Assembly (NCBI GenBank): GCA_017311315.1
Contig: CM029654.1
Span: forward strand, 22,713,879 to 22,777,878
Direction: 5' to 3'
DNA: 64,000 nt
From: Dendrocalamus latiflorus
Taxonomy: Eukaryota; Streptophyta; Magnoliopsida; Poales; Poaceae
Part shown: piece by piece, positions 11,775-22,922 of the stretch
Layout of the letters: each line of letters opens with the position of its first letter
Position numbering within the stretch: position 1 is the first letter of the stretch
Made by a program: the position numbers and the translations under genes
Notes under the pieces: model-generated
Seen by the model: only the letters and a program-made list of their open reading frames with translations
Database searches by the model: none
Told to the model about the DNA's origin: nothing

Positions 11775-14700
11775 AGAAAGAATCTCGACCCCGAGATTCG
11801 GATGGACTGGGAAAAAGGTCGGGGAACTCTTCTTTTAGATCCTCTTCACGCTCCCAAGTTGCTTCCGATTCTGAATGGTTACTCCACTGCACTTTACAGA
11901 ACTTGATAACCTTGCTGCGCGTACGGCGCTCTGCTTCCTCCAATATCTTGACTGGATACTCTGGATAGGTGAGGTCCTCCTTTACATTTATTTCATCTAG
12001 AGGCATCTGCTCTTCTGGAACTCTAAGACACTTTCTTAGCTGAGACACATGGAAGACGTCATGCACCTTTGACAGCTGAGGTGGAAGCTCCAACTGGTAA
12101 GCAACTTCTCCTCGTTTCGCCACAACAGGAAAAGGTCCGATGAATCTGGGAGCTAGCTTTCCACTGACTCCAAAACGTCTCATTCCTTTGAGAGGTGACA
12201 CCTTCAAATAAACATGATCCCCAGGTACGAATTCTAAGCTTCTACGTCGATTGTCTGCATAACTTTTCTGTCTGGTTTGTGCTGTTTTTAATCTGTCCTG
12301 GATTAGACGAACTTGTTCTTCTGCTTGCTTCAGCACATCTGGTCCAAACACTTGTCCTTCTCCTGTTTCCTTCCAATACAATGGAGTCCTACACTTTCTG
12401 CCGTATAGGGCTTCGAAGGGAGACATTTGCAAACTGGATTGATAACTATTGTTGTAGGAGAACTCTGCATAGGGCAAACTCTGATCCCAATTACTCTTGT
12501 TTGCCAGTACACAAGCTCTCAACATGTCTTCCAGGATTTGATTTACTCTTTCTGTTTGACCATCTGTCTGTGGATGATAAGCTGTACTGAAGTTTAAGTT
12601 TGTGCCCAAAAGTTCATGTAGCTTTTGCCAAAATCTCGAAGTGAACTGGGTTCCTCGATCTGACACAATCTTCTTTGGGATCCCATGCAAGCACACGATT
12701 CTTGACATGTACAACTCTGCAAGTCTATCCCCGGAGTATGTGGTCTTTACTGGAATGAAATGGGCGACTTTTGTCAAACGATCCACTATAACCCAAATTG
12801 AATCGTGCCCTGTTTTGGTTCTTGGTAATCCAGTTATAAAATCCATACCAATTTCTTCCCATTTCCACTCAGGGATCTGCAATGGCTGTAGAAGTCCCGC
12901 AGGTCTCTGGTGTTCAGCTTTAATCCGTTGGCATACATCGCACAAGGCTACGTATTCTGCAATTTCTCGTTTCATACTTGACCACCAATACCTTTCCTTG
13001 AGATCTTGGTACATCTTGGTGCTCCCAGGGTGAATTGAATATCCAGATTCATGGGCTTCCTTTAGTATTAACTCCTTTACCTCCTTCTTTTCAGGCACAA
13101 TAATTCTTTTCCCAAACCAAAGGGTACCTTTTTCATCCTCTGAAAATCCCGAAGCTTTTCCTTTCTTCATATTATCCTTGATCTCCTGGACATACTTGTC
13201 CTCCTTTTGAGCTGCTCTGATTTGATCTTCTAAGGTTGGTTGAACTTCCAAAGTGGCTAGAAATCCTTCCTCCACTACTTCTAGGTTGAGCCGTTGGAAC
13301 TCTTCTTGAAGGGCAGGCATACTGTCCTTAATCCATAGCTTGGCACAATAACTCTTTCTGCTCAAGGCATCTGCTACTACATTAGCCTTTCCTGGATGAT
13401 AATGTATTCCAATATCATAATCCTTTATTAACTCAAGCCATCTCCTTTGCCTCATGTTGAGATCGGGTTGAGTGAATATATATTTCAAACTCTTGTGATC
13501 CGTGTAAATTTCACAACGGTTACCAATCAAGTAATGCCTCCATATTTTCAGTGCATGCACTACGGCAGCGAGCTCTAAATCATGCGTTGGGTAATTTCCT
13601 TCATGGGGTCGCAGCTGCCTTGAGGCATATGCTACTACCTTTCTTTCTTGCATCAGTACACAGCCTAGTCCCTGCCTTGACGCATCACAGAAGACTTCGA
13701 AATCCTTCCTAATGTCCGGAAGCGTCAACACTGGTGCAGAAGTTAACCTCTTCTTCAACTCTTGAAAACTATCCTCACATGGTTTACTCCATTCAAACTT
13801 CTTTTCCTTCTTCAGCAACTGGGTCAGAGGTCTTGCGAGCTTGGAGAATCCTTCAATAAATCGACGATAGTAACCAGCCAATCCAAGAAAACTCCTGATC
13901 TCGGATACTGACTTTGGTTGTGTCCAATTGAGCACATCATTAACTTTCTCCGGGTCTACGGATACTCCTCCCGCCGAAATCACATGGCCCAAGAAAGCTA
14001 CTTTCTTCAACCAAAACTCACACTTACTGAACTTGGCGTACAACTGATTTTCTCGGAGCTTTTCCAAAACTATCCTCAAATGTTCGGCATGTTCTTCCTC
14101 ATTCTTGGAATATATCAAAATGTCATCGATGAATACAACCACAAACTTATCCAAATATTCCATGAACACCTTATTCATCAGATTCATGAAGTATGCTGGG
14201 GCATTGGTTAGACCGAAAGACATCACTGTATACTCATACAATCCATAACGGGTGGCAAATGCGGTCTTGGGTATGTCCTCTGGTCTTAACTTCAATTGGT
14301 GATATCCTGATCGAAGGTCAATCTTAGAGAATACACATGATCCTTTCAACTGATCAAACAGATCATCTATTCTGGGCAAAGGGTACTTGTTCTTAATAGT
14401 CACATCATTCAATGATCGATAGTCCACACACATGCGAAGACTACCATCTTTCTTCTTTACTAGCAGTACTGGTGCTCCCCAAGGTGACGAGCTTGGCCTT
14501 ACAAATCCTTTATCCTGCAGCTCTTCAATTTGTTTCTTAACTTCCGCCAAATCATTTGCAGACATCCGATAAGGTCTCTTGGAAATTGGAGCTGTTCCAG
14601 GTACTAGGTTGATGACAAACTCTACTTCCCTGTCTGGCGGCATTCCGGGCAAATCTTCAGGGAATACATCTGGGTACTCACTCACTATAGGTACTTTTTC

Positions 14701-16248
14701 CAGAGTCACTCCCTTTACACTGTTCAAACTACACCTGCTCTGGGTAGGGGAGTTTGACTTATACCTTACTTGAATCCCATCAGAGTTAGTGATTGTAACA
14801 GCTCGATCAGCACAATCTATCTGCCCTTTATACTTGGTTAACCAATCCATTCCAAGTATTACATCTAAACCCTTGGAGTCTATTATAATAAGATTTGCTA
14901 AGAACTTAACTCCATTTATATCCACAGTTGCGTCAAGGCAAACTGTGTTAGTCCTTATTTCCTTTCCAGGGGACTGGACTAGCATGGGGTTCTGTAGTTT
15001 ACTCACATCCCAATTATACCTTTCAACCACATCTTTTGACACAAAAGAATGCGAAGCTCCAGAATCAAATAATGCTGATGCAATTACTGAGTTGACAAGA
15101 AACTTACCCAGAACTACGTCAGGTGCATCCTGAGCTGCTTCCGCGGTCACATGGTTGAGATGCCCTCTGCTCACCACTTGTGGAGTCCTTGGGGTTTGTG
15201 GTGCCCCACGGCCTTGACCTGCAGTCGGAGCTCTTGCTGGTGTAGTCCCCAGATTGAAACGAACTGGAGTCATTGCTGGGCGTTTCTGGGGACAGTTGCT
15301 GGCATAGTGCCCCATGTTCTTGCAGTTAAAGCACTGCACTCCTGCTGCTGAAGTCTTGTTCTGCGGGGGTTGGCCACCATTGTTTGCCCGGGGAGTTTGT
15401 GGATTTGGGCGGGGTCCTGAAAAGGGAGTCCTCGGCACGCTTGACTCTGAGAGCTTGTGATAGTGAGGTGCGTTGGGGCGGAATCGAGAGCTGCTTGCTC
15501 CTTGCGGGGCTTGAAACTTCCTCTTCCGATTTTCGTACAGCTGGCGCTGAGCATCTTCTTGGACAAAGGCCTTGTTCACTAGGTGCTGGAAGGTTGGGAA
15601 GTCATTGGACACCAGCTGCACCTTGAGGTTGGGGTCAAGTCCCTGCGTGAACCTCCAAATCTTGGTCGCCTCCGAGGTGACCTCTTCAGATGCATACCTG
15701 GACAGTTGGGTGAACTTGTTCAGGTACTCGGAAACACTGAGGTTTCCCTGCTGCAGTTGGTAGAATTCTCTCTTCTTCATTTCCATTATCCCAGTAGGGA
15801 TATGGGCAGTGCGGAAAGCTTCGACAAACTCCTCCCAAGTGATGGCTTGTGCATTTTGATGGGCGGCGCGGTAGTTTTCCCACCAGTTGGCAGCCATTCC
15901 CTTGAGCTGATGAGCAGCGTACAACACCTTTTCATTATCGTTGCACTGAGCTAGGACCAATTTTCTTTCCACATCCTTGATCCAATCATCTGCCTCCAAG
16001 GGATCCACTGATCCAGCAAAAGTGGGAGGCCTTGTCCTCATGAATTCCCCCAATCTAGACTGGGGTGCCTGGTTGGGTGCCTGCTGGGCTGGCTGCACTT
16101 GGTTCTGGGCGAGAGCTTGAAGTAACTGCAGCTGCATAGCCATCATTTGCTCCAAGTTGGGGGCCTGAGCGGGAGGTGGTGGAATGTTGTCCTCCGGCTG
16201 GTTGTTGGCGTCACGGTTGCTGCCAGGGTTGCTCCTCGTGTTCACCAT
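11773..16248 (-). CDS. gag-pol: Gag-Pol polyprotein, intact, single ORF
   Basis: Encodes the structural and enzymatic proteins needed to copy the element through RNA and insert it elsewhere. The 1,491-residue frame is uninterrupted from ATG (16246-16248). Order: Gag core about 85-235; CCHC zinc knuckle with C306, C309, H314, C319; aspartic protease with DSGA at 395-398; reverse transcriptase about 560-740 with FIDD at 706-709; RNase H about 848-965 with CDAS at 853-856; integrase zinc-binding H1066, H1073, C1103, C1106; integrase catalytic D1136, D1197, E1233 with 35 residues between the last two; and a chromodomain-like tail about 1425-1480. Gag and Pol are in the same frame, as is usual for plant chromoviruses. 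All key residues are present, so the protein could be functional. ORF0 lies 266 bp upstream. Confidence 0.95.
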   Translation of the reverse strand: MVNTRSNPGSNRDANNQPEDNIPPPPAQAPNLEQMMAMQLQLLQALAQNQVQPAQQAPNQAPQSRLGEFMRTRPPTFAGSVDPLEADDWIKDVERKLVLAQCNDNEKVLYAAHQLKGMAANWWENYRAAHQNAQAITWEEFVEAFRTAHIPTGIMEMKKREFYQLQQGNLSVSEYLNKFTQLSRYASEEVTSEATKIWRFTQGLDPNLKVQLVSNDFPTFQHLVNKAFVQEDAQRQLYENRKRKFQAPQGASSSRFRPNAPHYHKLSESSVPRTPFSGPRPNPQTPRANNGGQPPQNKTSAAGVQCFNCKNMGHYASNCPQKRPAMTPVRFNLGTTPARAPTAGQGRGAPQTPRTPQVVSRGHLNHVTAEAAQDAPDVVLGKFLVNSVIASALFDSGASHSFVSKDVVERYNWDVSKLQNPMLVQSPGKEIRTNTVCLDATVDINGVKFLANLIIIDSKGLDVILGMDWLTKYKGQIDCADRAVTITNSDGIQVRYKSNSPTQSRCSLNSVKGVTLEKVPIVSEYPDVFPEDLPGMPPDREVEFVINLVPGTAPISKRPYRMSANDLAEVKKQIEELQDKGFVRPSSSPWGAPVLLVKKKDGSLRMCVDYRSLNDVTIKNKYPLPRIDDLFDQLKGSCVFSKIDLRSGYHQLKLRPEDIPKTAFATRYGLYEYTVMSFGLTNAPAYFMNLMNKVFMEYLDKFVVVFIDDILIYSKNEEEHAEHLRIVLEKLRENQLYAKFSKCEFWLKKVAFLGHVISAGGVSVDPEKVNDVLNWTQPKSVSEIRSFLGLAGYYRRFIEGFSKLARPLTQLLKKEKKFEWSKPCEDSFQELKKRLTSAPVLTLPDIRKDFEVFCDASRQGLGCVLMQERKVVAYASRQLRPHEGNYPTHDLELAAVVHALKIWRHYLIGNRCEIYTDHKSLKYIFTQPDLNMRQRRWLELIKDYDIGIHYHPGKANVVADALSRKSYCAKLWIKDSMPALQEEFQRLNLEVVEEGFLATLEVQPTLEDQIRAAQKEDKYVQEIKDNMKKGKASGFSEDEKGTLWFGKRIIVPEKKEVKELILKEAHESGYSIHPGSTKMYQDLKERYWWSSMKREIAEYVALCDVCQRIKAEHQRPAGLLQPLQIPEWKWEEIGMDFITGLPRTKTGHDSIWVIVDRLTKVAHFIPVKTTYSGDRLAELYMSRIVCLHGIPKKIVSDRGTQFTSRFWQKLHELLGTNLNFSTAYHPQTDGQTERVNQILEDMLRACVLANKSNWDQSLPYAEFSYNNSYQSSLQMSPFEALYGRKCRTPLYWKETGEGQVFGPDVLKQAEEQVRLIQDRLKTAQTRQKSYADNRRRSLEFVPGDHVYLKVSPLKGMRRFGVSGKLAPRFIGPFPVVAKRGEVAYQLELPPQLSKVHDVFHVSQLRKCLRVPEEQMPLDEINVKEDLTYPEYPVKILEEAERRTRSKVIKFCKVQWSNHSESEATWEREEDLKEEFPDLFPSPSESRGRDSF

Positions 16249-16514
16249 CTGAAGCGGTTTAGGTTAGCAGAAGGTAAGAGGGAAATAGCAAAGGTAAGAG
16301 ATTAGGGGAACTAAACCACATCCCAAGCCAACACACAAGAAAGAACTAGCAACCACTTAGGGGAAACTTTTTATTAAAATCAAGATAACTCCAAGGATGG
16401 CTGTACCACAAGTGCGCATAGGCCTGGTACAGTCCATCTAACACACCAAAACATAACAATAAGCGTTCTAAGGACGCGGACATTTTATTTGGGTACTACG
16501 GACTCCAAAGACTA

Positions 16515-17433
16515 CTAATCCTCTCCAAAGATGCGCTCCTCAGGGTCTTCTTCCGGGTCCTCTTCTGGATCCTCCTCCGGGTCTTCCTGGCGCTCTCTCA
16601 CGTGGTGACGTGAACAGTCACACTCGGCCGAGACACGGTTACGACTGGAGGCAGTCGACCGAGAACGGGAAGGAGAAGGCTTGCGCTTCTTGAGAGTAAT
16701 GACAGGTGGCGGACTGGGGCGTCGCACCTTCTTGCGTGCTGTCATCCTGATGCGGAGTCCCGAGAGTCGAGCTGGTGCCGGGTTGTTGGGGATGACAGCT
16801 GGTACTGGAGAAGACGGCGTGTAGTCAACTACGGGTGAAGACGGCGTGTAGTTAGCTGCGGCCCTGAGACGTCCCAGCTCAAACTCAGCTGCCTGGCTCT
16901 GGAGAAGCTGTGCGCGAAGTGTGTCCGAATGCTGGTAGCTGGAGGTGAGAAGCATCCTAAGTTGTCCAATCTCCTCCTGAGCTCTAGCATAAGTGACGGC
17001 CATTGCCTGGGTGAGCTGCACCTGATGTGACAGTCGAGGATCGTCAGCGGGAATATCAAAAGGGATCTGGATACCTCTGTCCTGGGCGAGGGTTGATGAA
17101 GAAGCAAAAGGGGGACTGATGTACAGCATCTTTGTGCAGGTGGCACAACTCGTCAATGGCGAGGCGTGCTGCGTCCTGGACAGCGTCGAAACAGCGGGAC
17201 CGAGGGTGCTTGATGGGGTAGGTGTGGGACTTGAATTCCTCTTCCCGTGCATACAGGAATACCTCCATCGTCCAAGAGTCTCGATCCAGGATCCGCGTCT
17301 TCCGACCCCTGAAGATGGGCGGCTGACGGTACTCCAGACACTGCATCAGCTGCCGGAGAAGGCTAGCGAATGCTCCAGCATCCTCTCCATGTGAGTAGTA
17401 GTCCCACGGGGTAGCGGAGGATGAACCAGCCAT
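16515..17433 (-). pseudogene. ORF0 upstream of gag, split by a frameshift
   Basis: An ATG at 17431-17433 opens a 125-residue frame that stops at 17056. A second frame, open from 17252 down to 16515, continues in a similar style without its own good start. The overlap around 17060-17140 holds a run of five Gs (17110-17114, plus strand), a likely indel point. Together they would give about 300 residues: a soluble N-terminal part with an EEEFKSH region, a helical glutamine-rich middle, a basic serine-rich stretch, and a tail of four EDPEE units ending RIFGED. RIRE3 and RIRE8 are reported to carry an ORF0 at this place; its function is not known. The dead element at 35134-44934 has a matching relic. 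The break may be specific to this copy. Confidence 0.65.
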
Positions 17434-17620
17434 CTACAAAGTTGAGCGAAAGAAAAGATTAGTAAAAGTTTTAACAAATGGAGTTGGAGACAAGAACGAG
17501 ATTCTAAGTAGGAGGAGAGTAGAAGCAAAGAAGCTTACACATTTTTAATATACTCTTTTTATAAATATAAGTCCTTATGGTTTGCCATTCCTAATCTAGG
17601 TCACGTCCTATAGTCAAATT

Positions 17621-17633
17621 GGCTCTGATACCA
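17621..17633 (-). other. Primer binding site, initiator methionine tRNA type
   Basis: TGGTATCAGAGCC on the minus strand, four bases inside the end of the 5' LTR. It matches the usual plant initiator-methionine tRNA 3' end complement. Confidence 0.85.
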
Positions 17634-17747
17634 TCTCTGTCGGGCCTCCGGATTATCAAACCCGGACCCTCTGTGTATTACAGCACTAGTCCCAGATCAA
17701 AGCTAGTGCACACAGTCAAACAGAATGGAAAACATCACCATCAACGA

Positions 17748-17753
17748 TTTATT
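17748..17753 (-). terminator. LTR polyadenylation signal, 5' LTR copy
   Basis: AATAAA on the minus strand within TTGTAATAAATCG, with the same hexamer in the other LTR at 8214-8219. In the 3' LTR it would end genomic transcripts; in the 5' LTR it must be bypassed. Confidence 0.5.
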
Positions 17754-20338
17754 ACAATAAATAAGAGTACTGACCACCGGGTCTCATTATTACAAAGGAG
17801 GTTTAAGACCTCGCACACAAGAAATAGAGCGGAAGCAAATAAAACTCGAGGACGACCCATCAATTCGCCACAGGCAATTGACTGGGGAAGCGCGACCTAG
17901 TCCTCCGGGAAGAATCCATCACAGCCACAAGCGAAGCAGTAGTCGTAGTCACCTTCTTGAGCTTCAACTTCCTCTGAGATTTTATTTTTAAGTGTAGCAT
18001 GTGAGTACATAAAGTACTCCGCAAGTCTTGGGAAAAATGCATAGATGCAAGGCTTAACAAAGGAAGGCCATATGGTTCTTTTGCACAAAGCAATATTTAA
18101 AATCTCCATTACTACTAATTATTTTCGAAGGCATCACTTTAATGAAGTAAATGTTTTAACAGAATTAACTTTCTAGTGAAGGTTCCAACTGCCAACACTA
18201 GCTAACCAAATTACCATTGGTCAAGTTTTAAACCGCGGGTTCCATCCACCCTCTCTGGCTCCAACCGCCAGGATTCCCTTCCGAGAGTTCCCTCCACCCT
18301 CGGAATACAAAACTTTTGATTTTAAATCAAAACCAGAAATCTACCATGTGAATGCATTCCTTACCCGCCCTTGACCGTGGGCACGGCTATTCGAATAGTT
18401 TTACACTCTGCAGAGGTTGTACAACTTTACCCACAAGAGATAAATTATCTTAATAGTCAACATGCTTCCTTTGGCATGAGACCCAGATAAAATATCACAA
18501 AGCCTTTCACCTACTCCAGTATAGCTAGAGACCACCCGCTGAGGTTTCACCGCAGAAGGGTTAAATCCGCCCAATCTGAAGCCCCCTCTTGCGCCATATG
18601 AGTACAGTAACCCTGTCCCTCACTATGAGTAACCAGTACGCCCTGGCACTCAATACACCACTGGTGATATCTAAACTACACCTTTATAGGTTAGTTAGCT
18701 AGGTCGTACCCATATAGACTTGTGGTTGTACGGTTAATGCTCAGTTTGGACAAACACAAGCGTCGGTCCTTAATTGACTAGGGTGGAACATACACTTAAC
18801 AAGTTCTCGTGCTTACTGCACCAACCCAAACAACCATCCACCCTAATCTAAACCAACTTTCACATTTTTATTTTATTTTAAAATCACAGTGACAACTCCA
18901 ATTGCCACTCCACTTTCAAACACAAGGGTTTACTAATAAATCATAATTTCCCATTTTCAAGATTTTCCAAAGTTATTAGATAGCATGACTAAGCATTATC
19001 CTACCATACTAACATCAACAAGTAATTATAATACTCTCATTAATGAGACAAAGGAAATTCTATGGTGACAAGGGTACATGACAATCAATTCCAATGGAGG
19101 GCATAACAAAGTTGGATTAACTACTACCTTAAGATTTGAATTATCATTTTATGTAAATAGCAATGCATAACATTTAAAATAATTAAAACATTTCAAAATC
19201 ATAGGTTCAAGATGATCAAAGGAGACTTGCCTTCTTGCAGGGTTTCTGGGTCTTCTTGCTGCTGTGAAGAGGGATCGTCGACAACGTTGGTATCTACGCG
19301 AGGAAAGACGAAGCAACAAAACAATAAATACAAAAGAAAATTCAAATAAAAACCAAAAATTCAACAGAGGCCATAATTGGGTAGATCTTGATTTTAGATG
19401 AATTTAGAAATTTGAATGGCTGGATTTGGAGTTAAAATGAGAAAGTTATGCTCATTTGAAAATCTCAGATTTGAATAAATCGAGAAATTCGGAAATTTCT
19501 GACAGGTGGGACCCACTGGAGAATTAAATTTTAATCTTTTATTTTAATTCTGAGAGACTGACAGGTGGGGCCCACTGAACAGTAACCACTGGCGGTCACT
19601 GACATGTGGGACCCACTGGACAGTGAGCCCAATGAGTCAACCTCTGACACGTGGGACCCACTGGTCTTCGGGCCCACTTGTCAGAGTCCAGCACAGAGGG
19701 GTGGGACCCAGGCGGCAGTGGCAGCGCAGACCGGCGGCCTCTGACGGGTGGGGCCCGCTTGTCAGTCGCGAAAATTAAACGAAAAACTCAACCCAGCGCG
19801 CGGAGCCGAGGGCTCGAACGCGCACCGGGGAGTTGAGAGAGAGCGCGGCTAACCAGATGGGCGGGGGAGGCTTTGCCTACCCATATAGGGCAACCATACC
19901 TTTTGAGGTACCTGCCGGAGGGGAGGTCGGGGAAGATGGTCGGAGGCGCCGGCGACGAGGGAGTGGCGGAGAGGTTCGGGCGGCGCGTGAAATGTAACCC
20001 TGGCGCGAAGGGGATCCGGTTGGAGGGGTCGGCGAGGCTCGGGGTGAACGGAGGCGGCCGGCGACGAGAGGGAGGCGGAGCTGGCTCGGGTCCTCCGGCG
20101 CGACGGCGCTCCGGCGGCGGGGAGGGGCTGCTGAGGTGTCGGGGAGGTTCGCCCGGGCGCGGGGATGCTTGGAGTGGCGACGGCGGGCTTCGGGGATGAC
20201 CGAGGCGGCGAGGAAAGCTCGCCGGAGTTGGGCGGAGCTCGAGGGGAGGAGTGGCACGGTGATCGGGCTCTAGAGGGCTCGGGAGCTGCGGTGGAGTGCG
20301 CTGGGATGCGGTGCGGGAGAAGGCGAAGCCGATGGGGC

Positions 20339-20346
20339 ATTTATAG
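20339..20346 (-). promoter_or_regulatory. TATA box of the 5' LTR
   Basis: CTATAAAT on the minus strand within GC-rich DNA, with the same sequence in the 3' LTR at 10812-10819. Transcription would start about 30 bp further along the minus strand, leaving a leader of roughly 2.6 kb inside the LTR. Assignment is by sequence only. Confidence 0.5.
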
Positions 20347-21292
20347 GGGCTGAGGGGGAGCAGGGGCGAGGCAATTGCTCGCCGGGGTGGTCGGCCGGAA
20401 AAAGGAAGGGGAGGCGAGGGAAAGGAAAGAGGGGAGGCGGAGAAGGAAGGGAAGCACGGGATTAAAGGGATTCGGTCGCGGCGGCGCTCGGGGTTTCCAA
20501 AACCGGAGGGGGCCGAGGAAGGAAGGAAGGGATCCTCGGGGGAATCGGTCGCCGGCGCAAGAAAGGAAAGGGGAGGAGAGAAAGGAAGGCGTCTCCGCGG
20601 GGGAGACGACGGCTCTGACGTGCGGGGCCGGGGTGGCAGCGGGAGCGGAGGCGCGTGACACTGACGGGCGGGGCCCGCGGGTCAGAGAGATGAGGGAGCG
20701 GGGTGTGGATGGCAGCCGCGTGGCCCGAGGGCGGATCGGGCGGCGGGGACGAGTTAAGTGGGAGGGAACGGTGGATCGATGCCGGGCGCGGGGACGCGGC
20801 TCATCCGAGCCGTCCACGCGTCGGGCGCGGAGGAGGGGAAGGCGGGGGTCGCTGACGGGCCTGGCCCGCTTGGCGGCGAGAGAGAGAGGAGGGAACGGCC
20901 TGGATTGGCCGAGCGGCGACGTGGGCGGCCCTGGGCCGTCCACGCATCGGCCGGAGGAAAAGGGAGGTTTTTATTTTTCAGAATTTGATTTCTAATTTCA
21001 GAAAAGGCTAGAAAATTATTTAGGCCTCAGAAAAATATGAAAATACCTCCAAAAATTCCAGAAAAATTCACAGAAGCTCCTGGACATATTTTGGACTAAA
21101 TAAAATTATTTCCAACTACTGTTGATATTTAATTTTCATATTTTGAATTACTTTTTAAGCTCTAAAAATAGTTTTTAAATTCCAGAAAATCCAAAAAGGC
21201 AAATAAAAGCCAAGTAAAATCCAATTACCTTAAAATAATTTATTTGAATTTAAATTTTTCAAAAAGCCAAATTTTTGGGATGTGACACAATT

Positions 21293-22589
21293 CAACCTTG
21301 TATGGTTTATAAAACAAAACATGGCATATTTGACTACTCAACATGGTTAAACAAAAGTATGTTGTGCAAACGCCCATGCATGACATAATCGACATTATCA
21401 TTGACTTGCAACATATTCACCAAAACATTTCCTACTACTGTCCTCGCCAAAAAGAAAAGAAAAAAAGAGAGACATTCCTACTACCGAGGAAGGTTTTCCT
21501 TCAAAGATTCTGCCTTGAAGTTTTCAAGAAAAATTGTAGACCTATTTTTTCCCTAACAATCACAGGAATATACTACTGGTAGTATGTTTTTAGTTTTGAA
21601 CATTAGCACCACTTTAGTGTTGAGTCCCAATAGAAGAGACAATCACCTTGCAAATTAAGCTCTTAAGATGCCCTTTGGGCTGGGATGGGGGAGAGAACGT
21701 ATGCGGTGTTTCTCACCCTTGCAATGCTTCCCTCCTGAAATATGGTGCCATTGATCAAAAAATCTGAAAATGTAAGTTATATAGGTCATGATGTAATCAA
21801 TTATCCTACAAAGATCCAGCTGAAAAGGTGACTTACGTTAGGAGAAACAAAAAAAAGAGACAAGTTTTAGTGAAAGATTTGAAATTTTGTGGCATGCTAG
21901 ATTGATTTTGTGTCACCGCTACCAAATTTTTTCAGAATTTATTACAACTATTTAAACCATATATTAGGATGAAAGCACGGGAAGCACTGTCAGGGTGGGA
22001 AGCACCAAATATGTCCTCGGGTTAGTAGACATGGAAGTACAGACTAGGGCTCAATCCCAGTGGCTGATCCATGATTTCCTAGATGGATGTTCCGAGTTAA
22101 CAAAACATTGTTCAATGGAAAGAGTCAAGATCAACATTAGTAAAAAAAATCAAAATACAAATTGTTCATACTAGAGATATCTCAAAAAAATTTAGAAAAT
22201 ATTAGGTGTAATTAAAAAGTGATATGTAGCGAGTGAGTTGTGTTATCAATGCAGAAGATGTAATATTATTTTTGAAAAAAAATGATAGAGGAGATGGAAA
22301 GTGCGGGAACGCATATAATTGTAAATTGTTAATCTTATTGGCCTTACAAGTTTTTAAAATACATTGGAAAAATACATCTTTTATATTAATTTTCCAGAAT
22401 AAAATGATCGATATTGTCAAAAAAAATTAGACAAGTTATTGAAATTCTAAGAAACAACAACGAAACGGGATCTCGAAAACTTTTACACCAATTAAACTAA
22501 AAGACAAAAAGAAAAAAAAATGAGCATGAGGGTTGGTCTGATGAATCGAACACAAGACATAGTGCTTGAGAGCATTAGATCCGCCCTTG
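21293..22589. other. AT-rich non-genic DNA
   Basis: No ORF of recognisable protein, RNA gene or element terminus was found between the gypsy element and the tandem repeat at 22590. Confidence 0.4.
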
Positions 22590-22735
22590 CTCAATCCCAC
22601 TGGCAGGAGATATTAAAAACACTTTTTCGAAAGAAAAAAAAAGCTCCTTAATTACAGACCCTAGGCTCAATCCCCCTGGCAGGAGATAACGAAAACACTT
22701 TTTCGAAAAATAAAAACTCCTTAATCACATCACCT
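22590..22735. repeat. Tandem duplication, 76 bp unit, two copies
   Basis: CTCAATCCCACTGGCAGGAGA at 22590 recurs as CTCAATCCCCCTGGCAGGAGA at 22666, each followed by a CACTTTTTCGAAA block and CTCCTTAAT. The copies differ at several sites. Confidence 0.75.
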
Positions 22736-22922
22736 TGCTAGCTTCCATGTTCCTTTAGAGAATTTAGCCGGCCAGTCAGGTGGAAGGGCCCCTTTGCAGC
22801 TAAGCTGTCTAGCTCCATCTTTCCTGCTTTCTCTCAGGCATCTCGTTCTCGTTAGCCTTGACAGCCGTCATTAGGCTTTATTAATGGACACTTTGTTCAG
22901 GTTCCGTTCCCTTCCAAGACTC

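Larger units (their letters stand above)
8104..21287 (-). mobile_element. Complete Ty3/gypsy element, Tekay/Del type (RIRE3/RIRE8-like)
   Basis: Element of 13,184 bp with perfect 5 bp target duplications CAATT at 8099-8103 and 21288-21292. On its coding (minus) strand the order is 5' LTR, methionine-tRNA primer site, ORF0, Gag-Pol, polypurine tract, 3' LTR. LTRs begin TGTCACATCC and end GGCCCGACA on the coding strand. The integrase is followed by a chromodomain-like tail, which with the long LTRs and the extra ORF upstream of gag points to the Tekay/Del chromovirus lineage. In rice, RIRE3 and RIRE8 have this layout. The two LTRs differ by about six substitutions and two indels by my reading, so the insertion is recent. 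The exact family name is not proven. Confidence 0.92.
17638..21287 (-). repeat. 5' LTR of the complete gypsy element
   Basis: 3,650 bp, the promoter-bearing copy in coding orientation. It ends at the primer site at 17621-17633 and at the CAATT duplication at 21288-21292. Confidence 0.92.

Noticed and set aside
12195..13033. Plus-strand open frames
   Set aside because: Antisense shadows of the intact Gag-Pol.
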